Shown here in pieces: positions 1-11,475 of a stretch of 64,000 bases of DNA (within the stretch, counting starts at the first letter, position 1; each line of letters starts with the position of its first letter). The stretch is from Ryuthela nishihirai. Its lineage: Eukaryota; Arthropoda; Arachnida; Araneae; Heptathelidae. A program made the translations under genes and the position numbers. The notes beneath the pieces are model-generated. The model was not told the DNA's origin and did not search any database. It was given only the letters and a program-made list of their open reading frames with translations. The DNA lies in assembly GCA_038380435.1 (NCBI GenBank), contig JAWZYU010000028.1, forward strand, positions 23,048,201 to 23,112,200, in the 5' to 3' direction.

Positions 1-105
1 CAGGTATCCTTCTACTATGGCGCATTAAACTGACAAGCTCCTGTCAGACCTCTGTGGCAAGCAGCTGCTTGAGGGGGTATTTATTTATTTATTTTTCTTT
101 TAGAA
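1..105 (+). mobile_element. SINE-B copy, cut by window edge
   Basis: The 3' part of the SINE-B family. It carries the family body with the inverted motif CTCCTGTCAG, the CAAGCAGCTGCTTGAGGG block and an ATTT-rich tail. The tRNA-like head lies outside the window. The same body appears in opposite orientation at 676-877. Confidence 0.8.
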
Positions 106-490
106 TATTAATAAAATTTGCAACGCTCGCGAAAAAGTCAAATCCAGTTTTAGATTTTACAGACGATTCAAATCTTTATGTTGTTTGAAAGCCGAAACTT
201 CTTCTAAAGTTTTTTCTCTTTCAATATTTCGAAAGCGTTTCTGAGGATTCAATTTCCGTGGAGGGTTGCCAATTGCGTAGGCAGATTGGGGACAATTAAT
301 ATTTAATGAGTGTCGTCACGCAGCGACAAATTTCAGCATCAAAGCCACTTAATTTGTTTACATGCCACCATCAGCATGGAAACGAAACCTTCAACTCATT
401 TCCACTGCCATGAATGTTTGACTTTTAAATCTAGGTGTCCTCTGCAATTCAAGGATTATAACATATACAGACAACAGCCACTTTATTAGG

Positions 491-655
491 TACAGTCGCT
501 CAAAAAATTATCCCAACACTATGGTTGATTACAGAATTCAGAAAAAATATCTGGCAACGATTTTTTTTAGAAATTAGTGATCTGGCAACCTTGGTGTCAC
601 GTGATTACAGAATTCAGGAAAAATATCTGGAGCTTGTACAGCAACTGTGGATTTA
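491..655 (+). mobile_element. MITE-A left end, truncated
   Basis: Begins with TA plus CAGTCGCTCAAAAAA, the Tc1/mariner-like end shared by all MITE-A copies. It runs through the conserved CTGGCAACG and GTCACGTGA blocks and stops before any minisatellite. No right end is present, so this is a broken copy. Confidence 0.75.
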
Positions 656-675
656 GCAAATCTTATAAAATTATA

Positions 676-877
676 AATAAATAAATACCCCCTCAAGCAG
701 CTGCTTGCCACAGAGGTCTGACAGGAGCCTGTCAGTTTACATGCCACAGTAGAAGGTCTGAGAGGATGGCAGGACCTCAGCAGAAAAACGACACATACAT
801 CCATGCCTTACCCGGGGCTCGAACCCAGATCCCTTAGTTCAGTAGCCAAGCGCGCTAACCACTCGGCCATGGGACGG
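676..877 (-). mobile_element. SINE-B, complete copy
   Basis: On the minus strand this starts with a tRNA-like head. The A box region reads TGGCCGAGTGGTTAGCGC and the B box GGTTCGAGCCC, resembling class II (Ser/Leu-type) tRNAs. The body and an AAAT-rich tail follow. It is the best full-length copy of the family here. Confidence 0.85.
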
Positions 878-910
878 CTTACATAAAAACTTTTACTTTA
901 TTACTAGATC

Positions 911-973
911 TAGCGACTTTTGAGCTCTCACGGCGCACCCAAAAAATTTTACCGTGTACCCCACGTTGAGAAC
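911..973. mobile_element. hAT-like element terminus (solo end)
   Basis: The block ending in CCCCACGTTGAGAACCCCTA matches the right end of the hAT-like element at 62709-62772, sharing CGACTTTTGAGCTCT and GTACCCCACGTTGAGAAC. No matching left end lies nearby, so it is a solo or truncated terminus. Confidence 0.65.
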
Positions 974-979
974 CCCTAC

Positions 980-2290
980 CATGGTGGAAAGGCAAAATAA
1001 AATATATAGATTATATCGATGCAATACTTTGGTCGAACTTCTGAAACTGAGAAATCAATTTCAGATCCCAATACAGAAATTGAGATCAGAACCTGAATAA
1101 GATTGTAAACACTGGACAAAGACAATGGATTATTTTATAACGTTTGATCTCATTGGAGGGCTTCCCACATGAAAATGTTTTATAACCCTTATTGACCTTA
1201 TTATTACAAACCTTGTGACTCCTCCAAACTCCTACGCAACGAGACTTTCCATAAAGTTTCTGTTTACAATTCTATTCATTAATTAAGATTATAAATAATT
1301 TCGTTATGGTTCATTTAGTATAAAAGAGAAAGAAATATTTATCAAAACTTCTTCTCTTAATCTCTCTCAGTTTTAATACTTCAACCAATTACAATTAATA
1401 TCACTTGTAAAAAAAAGTAGATTAAAATTCCATGTTGAGATTTAGCCCTTAGACATCTTTAAATTTATCACATTCACAGCTACTTAAAGATTTTTATTCT
1501 CATTTCGCGCATCTTTTATTAAGCGAAAGATTCGCGTGATGGCGAGAGAACGAAATAATTGCAAGATTATGCTGAAGATGAGATAAAAGCTTTGCTTCTT
1601 CGTCTCATCGGTGAGGACATAACAAGTGCGCAGACGTCATCTACACCTTATCGAGATGTTTCCCCCCACGACATAGAGAGGAGTGACTTCACAGTCTCAG
1701 AAGATCCTGTTACATTTCCTCCAACGCTTCCTCTGCGTTGCATTGGCGTGGGCAGCGACGGCAGACGCTGAGGCGCTTGCCAAATGGATGAAGAAGAGAA
1801 ATCTCGACTGCAACATCCAGACGAAGATTGCGCCAGGGGCGACGGCTCAGCGGATCGATTGCTTTCACAATCTGGACTCTCGTTTTTTATTTATTCTTTC
1901 GCTCTTCTTTCTTGTTTTTTCCGCCAAAGAAACAAAGTTGACAGCAACTAAGTAGAGACATGGAAAACAGGATGCTACATAATACTTTGCTTCGACGTTC
2001 CGAGTTATAAATTTTGCATTCAGCCCTGAACTTTCGTTGTTTTTTGAGTGAAGAAGGGCGTTTCACTGTTGTTGTTCCTTTGCATTGGAAATCCTTTCCA
2101 TGTGTGACAATGTAAAAGATCAAAGAGAAACGAAAGAAAGCTTCCAGTTGCCAATAAACATAACAATGACTTCTTTCTCCTAAAAGATTTCAGTTCCACC
2201 CCCATCCTCCAACAAATCGTTTAACGCCGTCTTCTACACCAATTTTCTTCACACTTCATCGTTTAAGAGACAAATATACGCATTTATTTT
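980..2290. other. No recognised feature
   Basis: AT-rich sequence. I see no repeat family of this window and no supportable gene. A 70-codon open frame at 1559-1771 has no recognisable domain. Confidence 0.4.
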
Positions 2291-2300
2291 TAGTGTCACA

Positions 2301-2685
2301 GGGTTGGGTTGTTTTACCTCTGAGCGGCACTTTTTTGCACACCATGGGCTAAATGGGCAGGTCACATGGACCCCGAAGGCTCAGAGAAGGTTGGGGGAGG
2401 GGACCCACTGGAACAGCTGTTGGGAGACAGATGGTAGCCTCCCGTCAAGGCCATCCAGCGTGTTCTTTAACGTGCACAGGGTATGGCTCTCCCGCACACG
2501 GACCACGGCTTAACGTCCCATCCGACGGACGGTGGCATTTCCAAGCCCATCGGTGTCCCCTACTGACCGTGGGCAGAGCGGGGAATTTTGCGGAGATAAA
2601 TCTCAACGCTGACCCAGCTGGGACTCGAACCTGGGAACTAAAGATTACGAGCCTGGCGCGCTACCGATTGAGCCAACCCCGCCCC
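2301..2685 (-). mobile_element. SINE-A, full length, with TSD
   Basis: Full-length minus-strand copy, from the tail (GGGTTGGGTTGTTTTACC as read on plus) to the GC-rich head. It is flanked by a perfect direct repeat TAGTGTCACA at 2291-2300 and 2686-2695, the signature of LINE-driven target-primed insertion. Several open frames cross it, but they are by-products of the repeat. Confidence 0.95.
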
Positions 2686-3184
2686 TAGTGTCACAGGGAA
2701 TTTAGACGTTATTGCTCTAGGAATGCTTTAAAAAATGGACTGAGATCCGTTTTTTGGCTAAATGTTTATTACTCTAAAAGCTAAATATGAATAATTAAAA
2801 TAATAATTGAACTTTGAAAGAGTAACTCGAATTACTCGAAACTGTAATTGCCAAGTTTCATGTTCTCTTTTTTTTTTCAGTAAATTAATAAAATTTGGCT
2901 TTTTAACTAACTTGTTTCTCAAAGTATACATCCCCAACTGTGCTAGTGTGAAATTTATTTCTGGGTACAGTCGCTCAAAAAAGTATCCGAACACTATGGT
3001 TGATTGCAGAATTCAGAAAAAATATCTGGCAACGATTTTTTAGAAATTAGTGATCTGGCAACCTTCGTGTCACGTGATTACAGAATTCAGGAAAAATATC
3101 TGGAGCGTGTACAGCAACTGTACACGTTCCAGTTACCGTTCACAGCAAACTGGAGCGTGTGCAGTTACTGCACACGCTCCAGTT

Positions 3185-3570
3185 TGCTGTGAACGGTAAC
3201 TGCACAAGCTCAATATTTCCGTGAGTGAGCCCACACGATCCAGGTTTTTGTGAGTTCACACGATCCAATGTGCTGTGAACATTAACCGCAACCGATCCAG
3301 TTTGCTGTGAACGGTAACTGCACAAGCTCAATATTTCCGTGAGTGAGCCCACACGATCCAGGTTTTTGTGAGCTCACACGATCCATTGTGCTGTGAACAT
3401 TAACCGCAACCGCTCCAGTTTGCTGTGAACGGTAACTGCACACGCTCCATATTTCCGTGAGTGAGCCCACACGATCCAGGTCTTTGTGAGCTCACACGAT
3501 CCAATTGCTGTGAACATTAACCGCAACCGCTCCAGTTTGCTGTGAACGGTAACTGCACACGCTCCATATT
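3185..3570 (-). repeat. 118-bp minisatellite array (about 3 units)
   Basis: Tandem units containing CACGATCCAGG, GAACATTAACCGCAACCG and CAGTTTGCTGTGAACGGTA. It is the same unit as in the other MITE-A copies, here in inverted orientation relative to 14563-15470. Confidence 0.9.
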
Positions 3571-3608
3571 CATTGCATTATTATATTCATACATGTTATA
3601 TATATTAA

Positions 3609-3813
3609 AATGTATCCGAACACTATGGTCGATTACAGAATTCAGAAAAAATATCTGGCAACGATTTTTTTAGAAATCAGTGATCTGGCAACCTTCGTGT
3701 CACGTGACAAGAAGGTTGCCAGATCATTGATTTCTAAAAAAATCGTTGCCAGATATTTTTTCTTTAATTCTGTAATCAACCATAGTGTTCGGATACTTTT
3801 TTGAGCGACTGTA
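3609..3813. repeat. About 205-bp near-perfect palindrome inside MITE-A
   Basis: An inverted repeat centred on GTCACGTGAC. The left arm runs from the ATCCGAACACTATGG block to GGCAACCTTCGTGTCACG and the right arm is its reverse complement. It could extrude as a long hairpin. Confidence 0.85.
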
Positions 3814-4083
3814 CATTTACGCTGCCCTCGGCGAGAACGAGGACACGAATGGACTTGAAAAGGTGCCATCCGTCAGAAGGGACGTTAATCCGTGCCCCTA
3901 AGTAAGGAGAGTCATATTCTGCGCACGTTAAAGACCACACTGGATATTTATGACGAGATGTTTCCGTCTTCTCCTAACAGCTGTCCAGTTTGTTCTCTAC
4001 AGATTTTTTGGGGTCTTTGTGACTATACCAATTTAGCCCACTGTGTGCCCAAAAGTGCCCTTCAGAGGTAAAACAACCCAACT

Positions 4084-4735
4084 CCATATACACGAGTGAA
4101 ATTTCAGTTTCAAAATCTTGGTTTCCGTAAAATATCAGAAATAAATCTTAGCTTTACATAAATCAAACACCAAATGTATCGTTACGGATTTTTAGTTGTA
4201 TTTAAAAACTGAGCGTGAATTCCTAATAAATAAACAGACTGTAAAGAAATCAAGGCGATAAGTTTACATAAATTATAAACAAATTGAAGTTCTAAACACT
4301 AATATGCTATTCATCTGTACTGAATGATCCTGACGATCATGATTACTCAATTAACTGATAAACCAATAACATTTGAAAACCGATTCACAAATCAAAGGTG
4401 GAACGTTTGCCAGATACTTTACTATTAATTATCAATCAGAAATTAAATAAAGGACATTCTCTCCACTGATATAGATGCACAGATATTTTTGCTTTCAAAT
4501 GAAACTTCTTTACCAGAAGAAATGGACAATACCTTTATCGCCTCCTCGCACACACCAAAGGAAAACCCTTTGCACACTATTTTCCACTTTCTGTTGTTGT
4601 CATGCTTTTTGAAATCCATCGTGTTCCATGGTGGGCGATATCTCGTGTGTCTCGAAGTAAGCGATCACGCTTTTACTGTTACACCTTCGTTGTCCACTTT
4701 AGTATTCTGACGTTAATTAGCTATGATAATAATAG
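4084..4735. other. No recognised feature
   Basis: AT-rich single-copy-looking sequence with no family match in this window and no supportable gene. Confidence 0.4.
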
Positions 4736-5354
4736 TTGGGTTGTTTTACCTTTGAGCGGCACATTTTGCACACCATGGGATAAATGGCCATGTCACAAGG
4801 ACCCCGAAGGCTCAGAGAAGGTTGGGGGAGGAGACCCACTGGAAAAGCTGTTGGGAGGCAGATGGTAGCCTCCCTTCAAGGCCATCCAGCGTGATCTTTA
4901 ACGTTGGGTTGTTTTTCCTCTGAGCTGCACTTTTTTGCGCACAATGGGCTAAATAGCCAGGTCACAAGGACCCCGAAGGCTCAGAGAAGGTTGGGGGAGG
5001 GGACCCACTTGAACAGCTGTTGGGAGACAGATGGTAGCCTCCCTTCAAGGCCATCCAGCGTGTTCTTTAACGTTGCGTTGTTTTTCCTCTGATCTGCACT
5101 TTTTTGTACACAATGGGCTAAATGGCCAGGTCACAAGGACCCCGAAGGCTCAGAGAAGGTTGGGGAGGGGACCCACTGGAACAGCTGTTGGGGGACAGAT
5201 GGTAGCCTCCCTCCAAGGCCATCCAGCGTGTTCTTTAACGTGCACAGGGTATGGCTCTCTCGCACACGAGCCACGGCTTAACGTGTCTATCCTACGGACG
5301 GCGACCTTTCCATGCCCATCGGGTCTCCCCTACTGACCGTGGGCAGGGCGGGGA
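4736..5354 (-). mobile_element. SINE-A concatemer (three partial units)
   Basis: Three minus-strand SINE-A 3' portions in tandem (4736-4903, 4904-5072, 5073-5354). The first two units stop at the same internal position, giving the junction CTTTAACG/TTGGGTTGTTT. The last unit extends further towards the head but lacks the tRNA part. The same junction occurs near 42657 and in the array at 50085-51285. Confidence 0.85.
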
Positions 5355-5910
5355 TATAAGAATAGTGATTTAATGATAACGATAATTGGGGTGCAACCGC
5401 ACTTTAAAAGGGGTCTTCAAAATCTGTCTACTTTAAGAAATCAGGCTTAAATGAATCTGAACGTTCCTTTAAAAATGAATGAAAACCGACTTATTAAAGA
5501 GGTCCTAGTTCGGATCCTTGATGTGGCATGAACTTTTGTGGTTTGCCATCCACCCAAATCATTCTTACTCTCATTTTTTCTGGTCTCTCCATTAACACTT
5601 TCTCCTCACAGGGTCATGAACGAACCCGTGAAGCTTCATCAGTGAAGTGCTGCATTTCGGATTAGTTTAATAAAATTTTCAAACGTACGTTACAAAAGTA
5701 TTAGAATACTTCCATGTTACGTGAATGGAGAGCCACACTCAAAGCTTCCTAATATTGAAAATAAACTTTTAAAGCAAAAATATCAGAAGAGATCAAATAT
5801 CTCGATGAAATTTATGTAAATATGGACTCTAAACAATATATTCCTTTAATATTTAGAGAATTAACGAAGCTGAAGCATTGAACTGCATTGCTGTTAGTCA
5901 TGAGAACACA
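5355..5910. other. No recognised feature
   Basis: AT-rich sequence without a recognised repeat or gene. Confidence 0.4.
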
Positions 5911-6297
5911 GGGGCGGGGGATGGCTCAGTCGGTAGCGCGCCAGGCTCGTAATCTGTAGTTCCCAGGTTCGAGTCCCAGCTGGGTCAGCGTTGCGATTTA
6001 TCTCCGCAAAATTCCCCGCCCTGCCCACGGTCAGTAGGGGACACCGAAGGGCTTGGAAAGGCCGCCATCCGTAGTATGGGACGTTAAGCCGTGGCCCAGT
6101 GTGCGGGAGAGCCATACCCTGTGCACGTTAAAGAACACGCTGGATGGCCTTGACGGGAGGCTACCATCTGTCTCCCAACAACTGTTCCAGTGGGTCCCCT
6201 CCCCCAACCTTCTCTGAGCCTTCGGGGTCCATGTGATCTGGCCATTTAGCCCATTGTGTGCAAAAAAGGGCCGCTCAGAGGTAAAACAACCCAACCC
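5911..6297 (+). mobile_element. SINE-A, full length
   Basis: Plus-strand copy from GGGGCGGGGGATGGCTCAGT to the ACAACCCAACCC tail. The A and B boxes are intact. Its tail forms one arm of the adjacent palindrome at 6292-6333. Confidence 0.93.
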
Positions 6298-6333
6298 AAT
6301 CCGTTAATACTTTTGTATTAACGGATTGGGTTG
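6292..6333. repeat. Perfect 19-bp palindrome at SINE tail
   Basis: Stem CAACCCAATCCGTTAATAC, loop TTTT, then the exact reverse complement. It starts within the SINE tail and runs into flanking DNA, suggesting a foldback repair or snap-back event. Confidence 0.9.
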
Positions 6334-6765
6334 GCTTCCCCGCATCTGCTGTTCGCAAACTGGAGCGGCGTGGTTAATACAGCAAAATATAATTGAAAGC
6401 CATCGTTTACACGTTTCATTAGCATTGAACTTTCGTAATAGTTTCTTAGACATTACATCAATTAAAGTTTATTTTTGTGAGAAATGTTGCCTCTTATGTG
6501 TCAGTATCTCTCAATCTGTCCTGAATGTAAATTAACTCTTTTTGGAACAAAAACAACTTATTATTCTCTCATTCAACACACAAGGCATCGCGTGGATTTT
6601 TAGCAATGAAAAGCTCACTCCACGCACTCCCTCTAATATCTTAAATATCTTTTCATATCTGCCTGAAAACATCATTAATGCACTTCTTCTTTCTTCTAAA
6701 TGATATAAATAGTCCAGAGAATTATAATCTAGAAAAGCGCGAAATCTTCGCGAAAATTAAGCGTC
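6334..6765. other. No recognised feature
   Basis: AT-rich sequence between the palindrome and the degenerate repeat; nothing recognised. Confidence 0.35.
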
Positions 6766-7125
6766 GAATGGAATAGGTGGTTAAATAGGAATTGATAGAA
6801 TAATATTTGTTAAATAGAAAATACTAGAATAATGAGAGAATAATATTTGGTGATATAAATATTTGTTAAATAAAAATTGATAAAAATATTAAAAAAGAGC
6901 ATTTATTAAATAGAAATTGATAGAATAACGTTTGATGATATGAATATTTATTAAAGAGGAACTGATAGAATTATTGACGATATGCTATTTCTTACATAGT
7001 AATTGATAGAATAATATTTGACGATATGAATATTTGTTAAGTTGGAATCAATGGAATAATATTTGACGATTTGAATGTATGTTAAATAGGAATTTATAGA
7101 ATAAAATTTGGTGTTTTGAATATCC
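6766..7125. repeat. Degenerate AT-rich tandem repeat
   Basis: Imperfect repeats of about 50-60 bp built from GATAGAATAATATTTG, ACGATATGAATATTTGTTA and AATAGGAATT blocks, at least five times. Strong divergence between units implies an old minisatellite. Confidence 0.75.
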
Positions 7126-7186
7126 TGCCTGTGATATCTCAGACTCAATGCGCAGTAATTACAGTATTATTGCTGTAGTTTGTTCC

Positions 7187-7711
7187 GATCTGGCAACCTT
7201 CGTGTCACGTGACACGAAGGTTGCCAGATCACTAATTTCTAAAAATATCGTTGACTGATATTTTTTCTGAATTCTGTAATCAACCATAGTGTTGGGATAT
7301 TTTTTTATATATATAATGCGTATGAATATATAATGCAATGAATATGGAGCGTGTGCAGTTACCGTTCACAGCAAACTGGAGCGGTTGCGGTTAATGTTCA
7401 CAGCACATTGGATCGTGTGAGCTCACAAAGACCTGGATCGTGTGGGCTCACTCACGGAAACATTGAGCGTGTGCAGTTACCGTTCACAGCAAACTGGAGT
7501 GTGTGCAGTAACTGCACACGCTCCAGTTTGCTGTGAATGGTAACTGGAGCGTGTACAGTTGCTGTACACGCTGCAGATATTTTTCCTGAATTCTGTAATC
7601 ACGTGACACGAAGGTTACCAGAACGCTAATTTCTAAAAAAATCGTTGACTGATATTTTTTCTGAATTCTGTAATCGACCATAGTGTTCGGATATTTTTTT
7701 AGCGAGTGTAC
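7187..7711. mobile_element. MITE-A, left end damaged
   Basis: Starts inside the family at the GGCAACCTTCGTGTCACGTGAC palindrome centre, carries about 1.5 plus-strand minisatellite units (7345-7565) and ends with a mutated right terminus (TTTTTTTAGCGAGTGTA). Confidence 0.8.
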
Positions 7712-10135
7712 AGCGAGCAAACGCCTCCCTCCTCGATTTATTAATTCAAGCCGGGTGTTAGTCGTTCGAATTATTATTTTGCCACGTGATTTTTCTAATC
7801 AAATTGACTTATTCTGTATGCAAAATAAATAGTTTTTGTGCTGAGGTCTATTTACACGTCCCAAGCCTTGCTTTCAAGCCTTGATTTATACCTCGTGCGC
7901 CAAGTAACACGAAGCGGTAATGTGCCCTTATGTAACCAGGTACATAACCATTGACTATAGAATATCGCCATATGTATGTTTCGCCAATTTTCAGTTTCCC
8001 TAAGCATAATAGCGGCTTCTGATGTCAAATATTTCGACCTTTAAAGATGAAGCGAATATTGTTTAAACTCGAAATTTTGATACTTTTGATTCAGATCTAT
8101 AATTGTGCAACATCTGTAATCTTCCAACAATTTTCTGTAAAAAAGCTTTTTTTTCAAAATTGAAAAGTTTTGAATATAGTTTCTGTTTATATAAAATGGA
8201 AGTGGCAATGTGGTGTATATCCTCACTTCCATCCATACTGTTTTAAAAGTTCACTTTCAAATATCAGAAGAGAGAAAAATACTTTGAAGAGAAGATGCTC
8301 ATTGTTTCTTTCAAAGATATGCAAATCACTTTCAACTCCTTTTACGAAAAGCGCATACTTTTGTTGTAATGTCTAAATGTTGTCTTTCCCGTTATGTTGG
8401 CGCACCTAGGCAAGTGTCTCCCTTTGCCTTATGGGAAATCCGGCCTTGCTTCCTTTGATAAGCGATTTAGACTTAAAAAATAATTCTCTTATAATTCGAT
8501 CTGAGGGCGATTAACTGAATTCAATTTTCTCCGAAGCCTTATTTTCAGTACAATGCTATTTCGCTTGTGACAACATTAAATTTATTCCAATTGTTACAAT
8601 GTATGCTGAAGAGAATTTTTTTAAAAGTTACATATTACGTACTTCCCCTTTCTTTGAAAGATGAAACATATCCTTTTCTAAATACAGAAATAAACAAGTT
8701 CCTTTCCTTCTACTTAGATATGAGCCATTTTCACACAATGACGTTGGTCTTAATATCAACGAAGAGTTTTGCCATCTTCGTTCACAGAGTTTCTCCAATT
8801 AGCTTCTCAACAAATAGATCAACCTTTCCAAGAAGAAACTTCTGCCTTCAGTCTCTTGATTAACTCTCTTCAATTTCCTCTACTTTGCATCAAATGCCCT
8901 CTCTCCATATCCCGAGAGTAAAGAGGATATTTTCCCACTCTTTTGCCTCCGTTGCTTCAGCAGGAAGAAGAAAAAAAAACAGCCAAATTTGGAATAAATT
9001 CCTTAAACATATTCAGTCTGCTGTTCGCAACACACGTCATCCAAATAGAATCAAATTTTTTCCCGAGCGTTTTCTGACATTCAATTGGACCAAAAACTTT
9101 CCTATTTTCATCCATTGGGGAGAAAAAGAAATCTGATTCATCGTGGACTTTTGCTTCGCCAATTGTATTTTCTAAGCAGCATCTGTTTTTTTTTTCATCT
9201 CCTGGAGGGAAGTAATTATCCTCTTCGTGTTCTCTGTTCCTGGGCATCGCGAGAGCGAAAGCGTTTTCTTCTTCTTCTGCTTCACTCTTCCCGGTCCTTC
9301 TTTCTTCCGATAAATTATTAAAATCTGAAGAGTTCAGAGATTTGTTTGAAACTTTGCCTCGCAAGGTGAAAGCGCAAACAAAAGTCGAAACTTAAATTAC
9401 TTGCAAATACGTTTCTCAGCATTGTTAATAATATACAGAGTAACAACAGTGGCATGCTGAAATGCAGAGTTCTGCTTGGAGCGACGCAGAAAAGGTTAAG
9501 AGTTCACCACGTGTACAGAGTAAACTAATTATGCTCTTCAATGATTAGAAATTTAGTTTTCTTATGTTTTAGCTTGGCAGGCACAGTCGTGTGAGTAAAA
9601 GCTTACGTGGCTGCTTGGTTGTTTATTGGAACAGAAAAGCATTTTTACGACACGAGAGTTAAAGGTTAAAGGCACCTTCAACAGACCACGGAGGTTTCTT
9701 TTATCAGTCGCTAATTGATGAACTCAGAGTAACCATATCTTACTGGAGAAGGCTGGATAAAGTCATGCCAACGAAAGTATTTGTCTCCTTTTTTTTACAT
9801 TGCAGAAGTATACAGATCAGTTGGTAGTGCACAGGACTCTCAACTCGAGATTTGAAAGTTCACTTTGGATGATTAAAGATCTCTTAACTTCTAGCCGTAA
9901 GAAAAGATGCGCCAATTGACTTGGAATGTACGTTCCAAATAGCTCAAAGAGACAGTTATCACGAACCTTGGAAGGAATCTTAAAAGACAAAAAAGAAAGC
10001 TACAACGGGATTAGAAAGAAGGCTACAAAGGGATCGCGAAAGAGAATTAAACGGGCTTAGAAAATAAGTTTTAAGAACTTTAAAAGTTCCAATCATCTTA
10101 GAAATGTAATAACCCTAAAATTAATGAGGTCAGAC
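7712..10135. other. Long stretch without a recognised feature
   Basis: No repeat family of this window is visible here. A 135-codon open frame on the minus strand (8957-9364) is acidic and low in complexity, with no domain I recognise. From 9960 on there are purine-rich degenerate short repeats (GGGATTAGAAAGAAGGCTAC-like). I cannot exclude host exons. Confidence 0.35.
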
Positions 10136-10139
10136 AGAA

Positions 10140-10232
10140 GGCATCGAAAGGCATGAAAATCGGGCTCTAAACGTCCTAGAAGATAGGAATGAGGTCCCAA
10201 AAGATATAGAAAAGGACTTCAAAGGTTTGGAA
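10140..10232 (+). repeat. Local duplication, copy 1
   Basis: About 95 bp (GGCATGAAAATCGGGCTC ... GATATAGAAAAGGA ... GGAAAGGAGGGT) repeated with moderate divergence at 10885-10992. Confidence 0.8.
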
Positions 10233-10261
10233 AGGAGGGTCCACGGTCACAAAATCGTGAG

Positions 10262-10492
10262 TTAGGTTGTTTTACCTCCGAGCTGCACTTTTTTTTTGCA
10301 CATAAAGTGCTAATTGTGTGCTCAATGGCAAGGTAGCGAGGACCCCGGTGACTCCGAGAAGGTTGGGAGAAGAGGGCCCACTGTACATTGCTAGGGTGGT
10401 ATCCTCCCGATGGCAGCTTGCCGTCAAGGCCATCCAGCCTCTTCCTCAAAGTGCACAGGGTATAGCTCTCACGAACACGGAGCCACGGCTTT
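10262..10492 (-). mobile_element. Old, 5'-truncated SINE-A
   Basis: Diverged minus-strand copy from TTAGGTTGTTTTACCTCCGAG to ACGGAGCCACGGCTTT; the head half is absent. Its broken end abuts a sequence (GTACAGAATAAACGAATTA) that also occurs near 9512. Confidence 0.8.
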
Positions 10493-10524
10493 GTACAGAA
10501 TAAACGAATTATGCTCTTCGATGG

Positions 10525-10875
10525 GCTCGTAATCTGTAGTTCCCAGGTTCGAGTCCCAGCTGGGTCAGCGTTGAGATTTATCTCCGTAAAAATTCCCCGC
10601 CCTGCCCACGGTCAGTAGGGGACACCGATGGGCTTGGAAAGGCCGCCGTCCGTCGGGTGGGACGTTAAGCCGTGGCCCCGTGTGCGGGAGAGCCAAAACC
10701 CTGTGCACGTTAAAGAACACGCTGGATGGCCTTGACGGGAGGCTACCATCTGTCTCCCAACAGCTATTCCAGTGGGTCCCCTCCCCCAACCTTCTCAGAG
10801 CATTCGGGGTCCATGTGACCTGGCCATTTAGCCCATGGTGTGCAAAAAAGTGCCGCTCAGAGGTAAAGCAACCCA
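10525..10875 (+). mobile_element. SINE-A lacking first part of head
   Basis: Plus-strand copy beginning at GGCTCGTAATCTG, so the A box is missing while the B box GGTTCGAGTCC is present. It ends AGCAACCCA. 5' truncation is typical of incomplete reverse transcription. Confidence 0.9.
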
Positions 10876-10884
10876 AAAATGCTT

Positions 10885-10992
10885 TTCGATGCGTTGAAAG
10901 GCATAAAACTCGGGATCTAAAGGATCCGAGAAGATAGAAATGAGGTTCGAAAGGATATAGAAAAGGGATTTCAAATGTTTGGAAAAGAGGGT
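10885..10992 (+). repeat. Local duplication, copy 2
   Basis: Second copy of the block at 10140-10232. It is followed at 10995 by CCTAGCCATAAGAAGAG, which resembles TCTAGCCGTAAGAAAAG near 9890, so several nearby blocks have been shuffled. Confidence 0.75.
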
Positions 10993-10999
10993 GTATTAA

Positions 11000-11475
11000 T
11001 TCCTAGCCATAAGAAGAGGAAATGTGATGGACTTCGGCTTTTCCAAGCCCATCAGTCACAAAAACATGCAAAATCTTTTTGCTTTAAAACTCAAACCACA
11101 GCGTTGAAGGACGATTCTTAGATGCGTCTAAATGGTCTCCAGTAAATCTTCGTTCCAAAAATTCTCTAAGATTTCGCGATATTTCTGCAAACTGTGAGAC
11201 AGAAAAAGCGATGCTCCGAGGTTAAAATAAGTCATCCTCTCCTTCAAATATATTATTATTAGTAGTAGTATTACTTAAATGCCAAAATAGGTTTGGATTC
11301 AGATGATTTAAAAAAATGTTATACTCTTCATTACCTCCTATCTTTCTATAGCTTTTCGTTCGTTCTTTGTTTATCGTTTTATGTTTGTCAAAAACAGTTG
11401 TTCTATCTTATCTTCCTTTCTAAGTGGATGACCGATTATTATGAATTATGTGTAGAATTAAAACTTCTGACTTAC
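11000..11475. other. Mostly unassigned; short SINE-A relic
   Basis: A scrap of SINE-A (CTTTTCCAAGCCCATCAGT) sits at about 11035-11060. Nothing else is recognised. Confidence 0.45.

Larger units (their letters stand above)
2965..3814. mobile_element. MITE-A with minisatellite, both ends present
   Basis: TA-flanked element with inverted ends CAGTCGCTCAAAAAAGTAT and its complement. No transposase is encoded, so it depends on a Tc1/mariner-type enzyme supplied elsewhere (inference from the ends). It contains about three 118-bp minisatellite units on the minus strand and a second, internal palindromic unit at 3609-3813. Confidence 0.85.
2932..4083 (+). mobile_element. Old SINE-A split by a MITE-A
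   Basis: A diverged plus-strand SINE-A. The head-proximal part (2932-2964, similar to the ...CAGCGTTGAGATTTATCTCC region) is separated from the rest (3815-4083, ending AGAGGTAAAACAACCCAAC) by the MITE-A at 2965-3814. Joining the two flanks at the TA restores the family order. Divergence indicates an early insertion. Confidence 0.7.

Noticed and set aside
1559..1771. 70-codon open frame beginning MQDYAEDEIKALLLR
   Set aside because: Looks helix-like, but it is short, isolated and without homology I can name.
2301..2320. Telomere-like GGGTTGGGTTG repeats
   Set aside because: This is the antisense SINE-A tail, not a telomeric array; only one or two units per copy.
8957..9364. 135-codon minus-strand open frame
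   Set aside because: Acidic, low-complexity, no recognised domain and no splice or promoter context; chance cannot be excluded.
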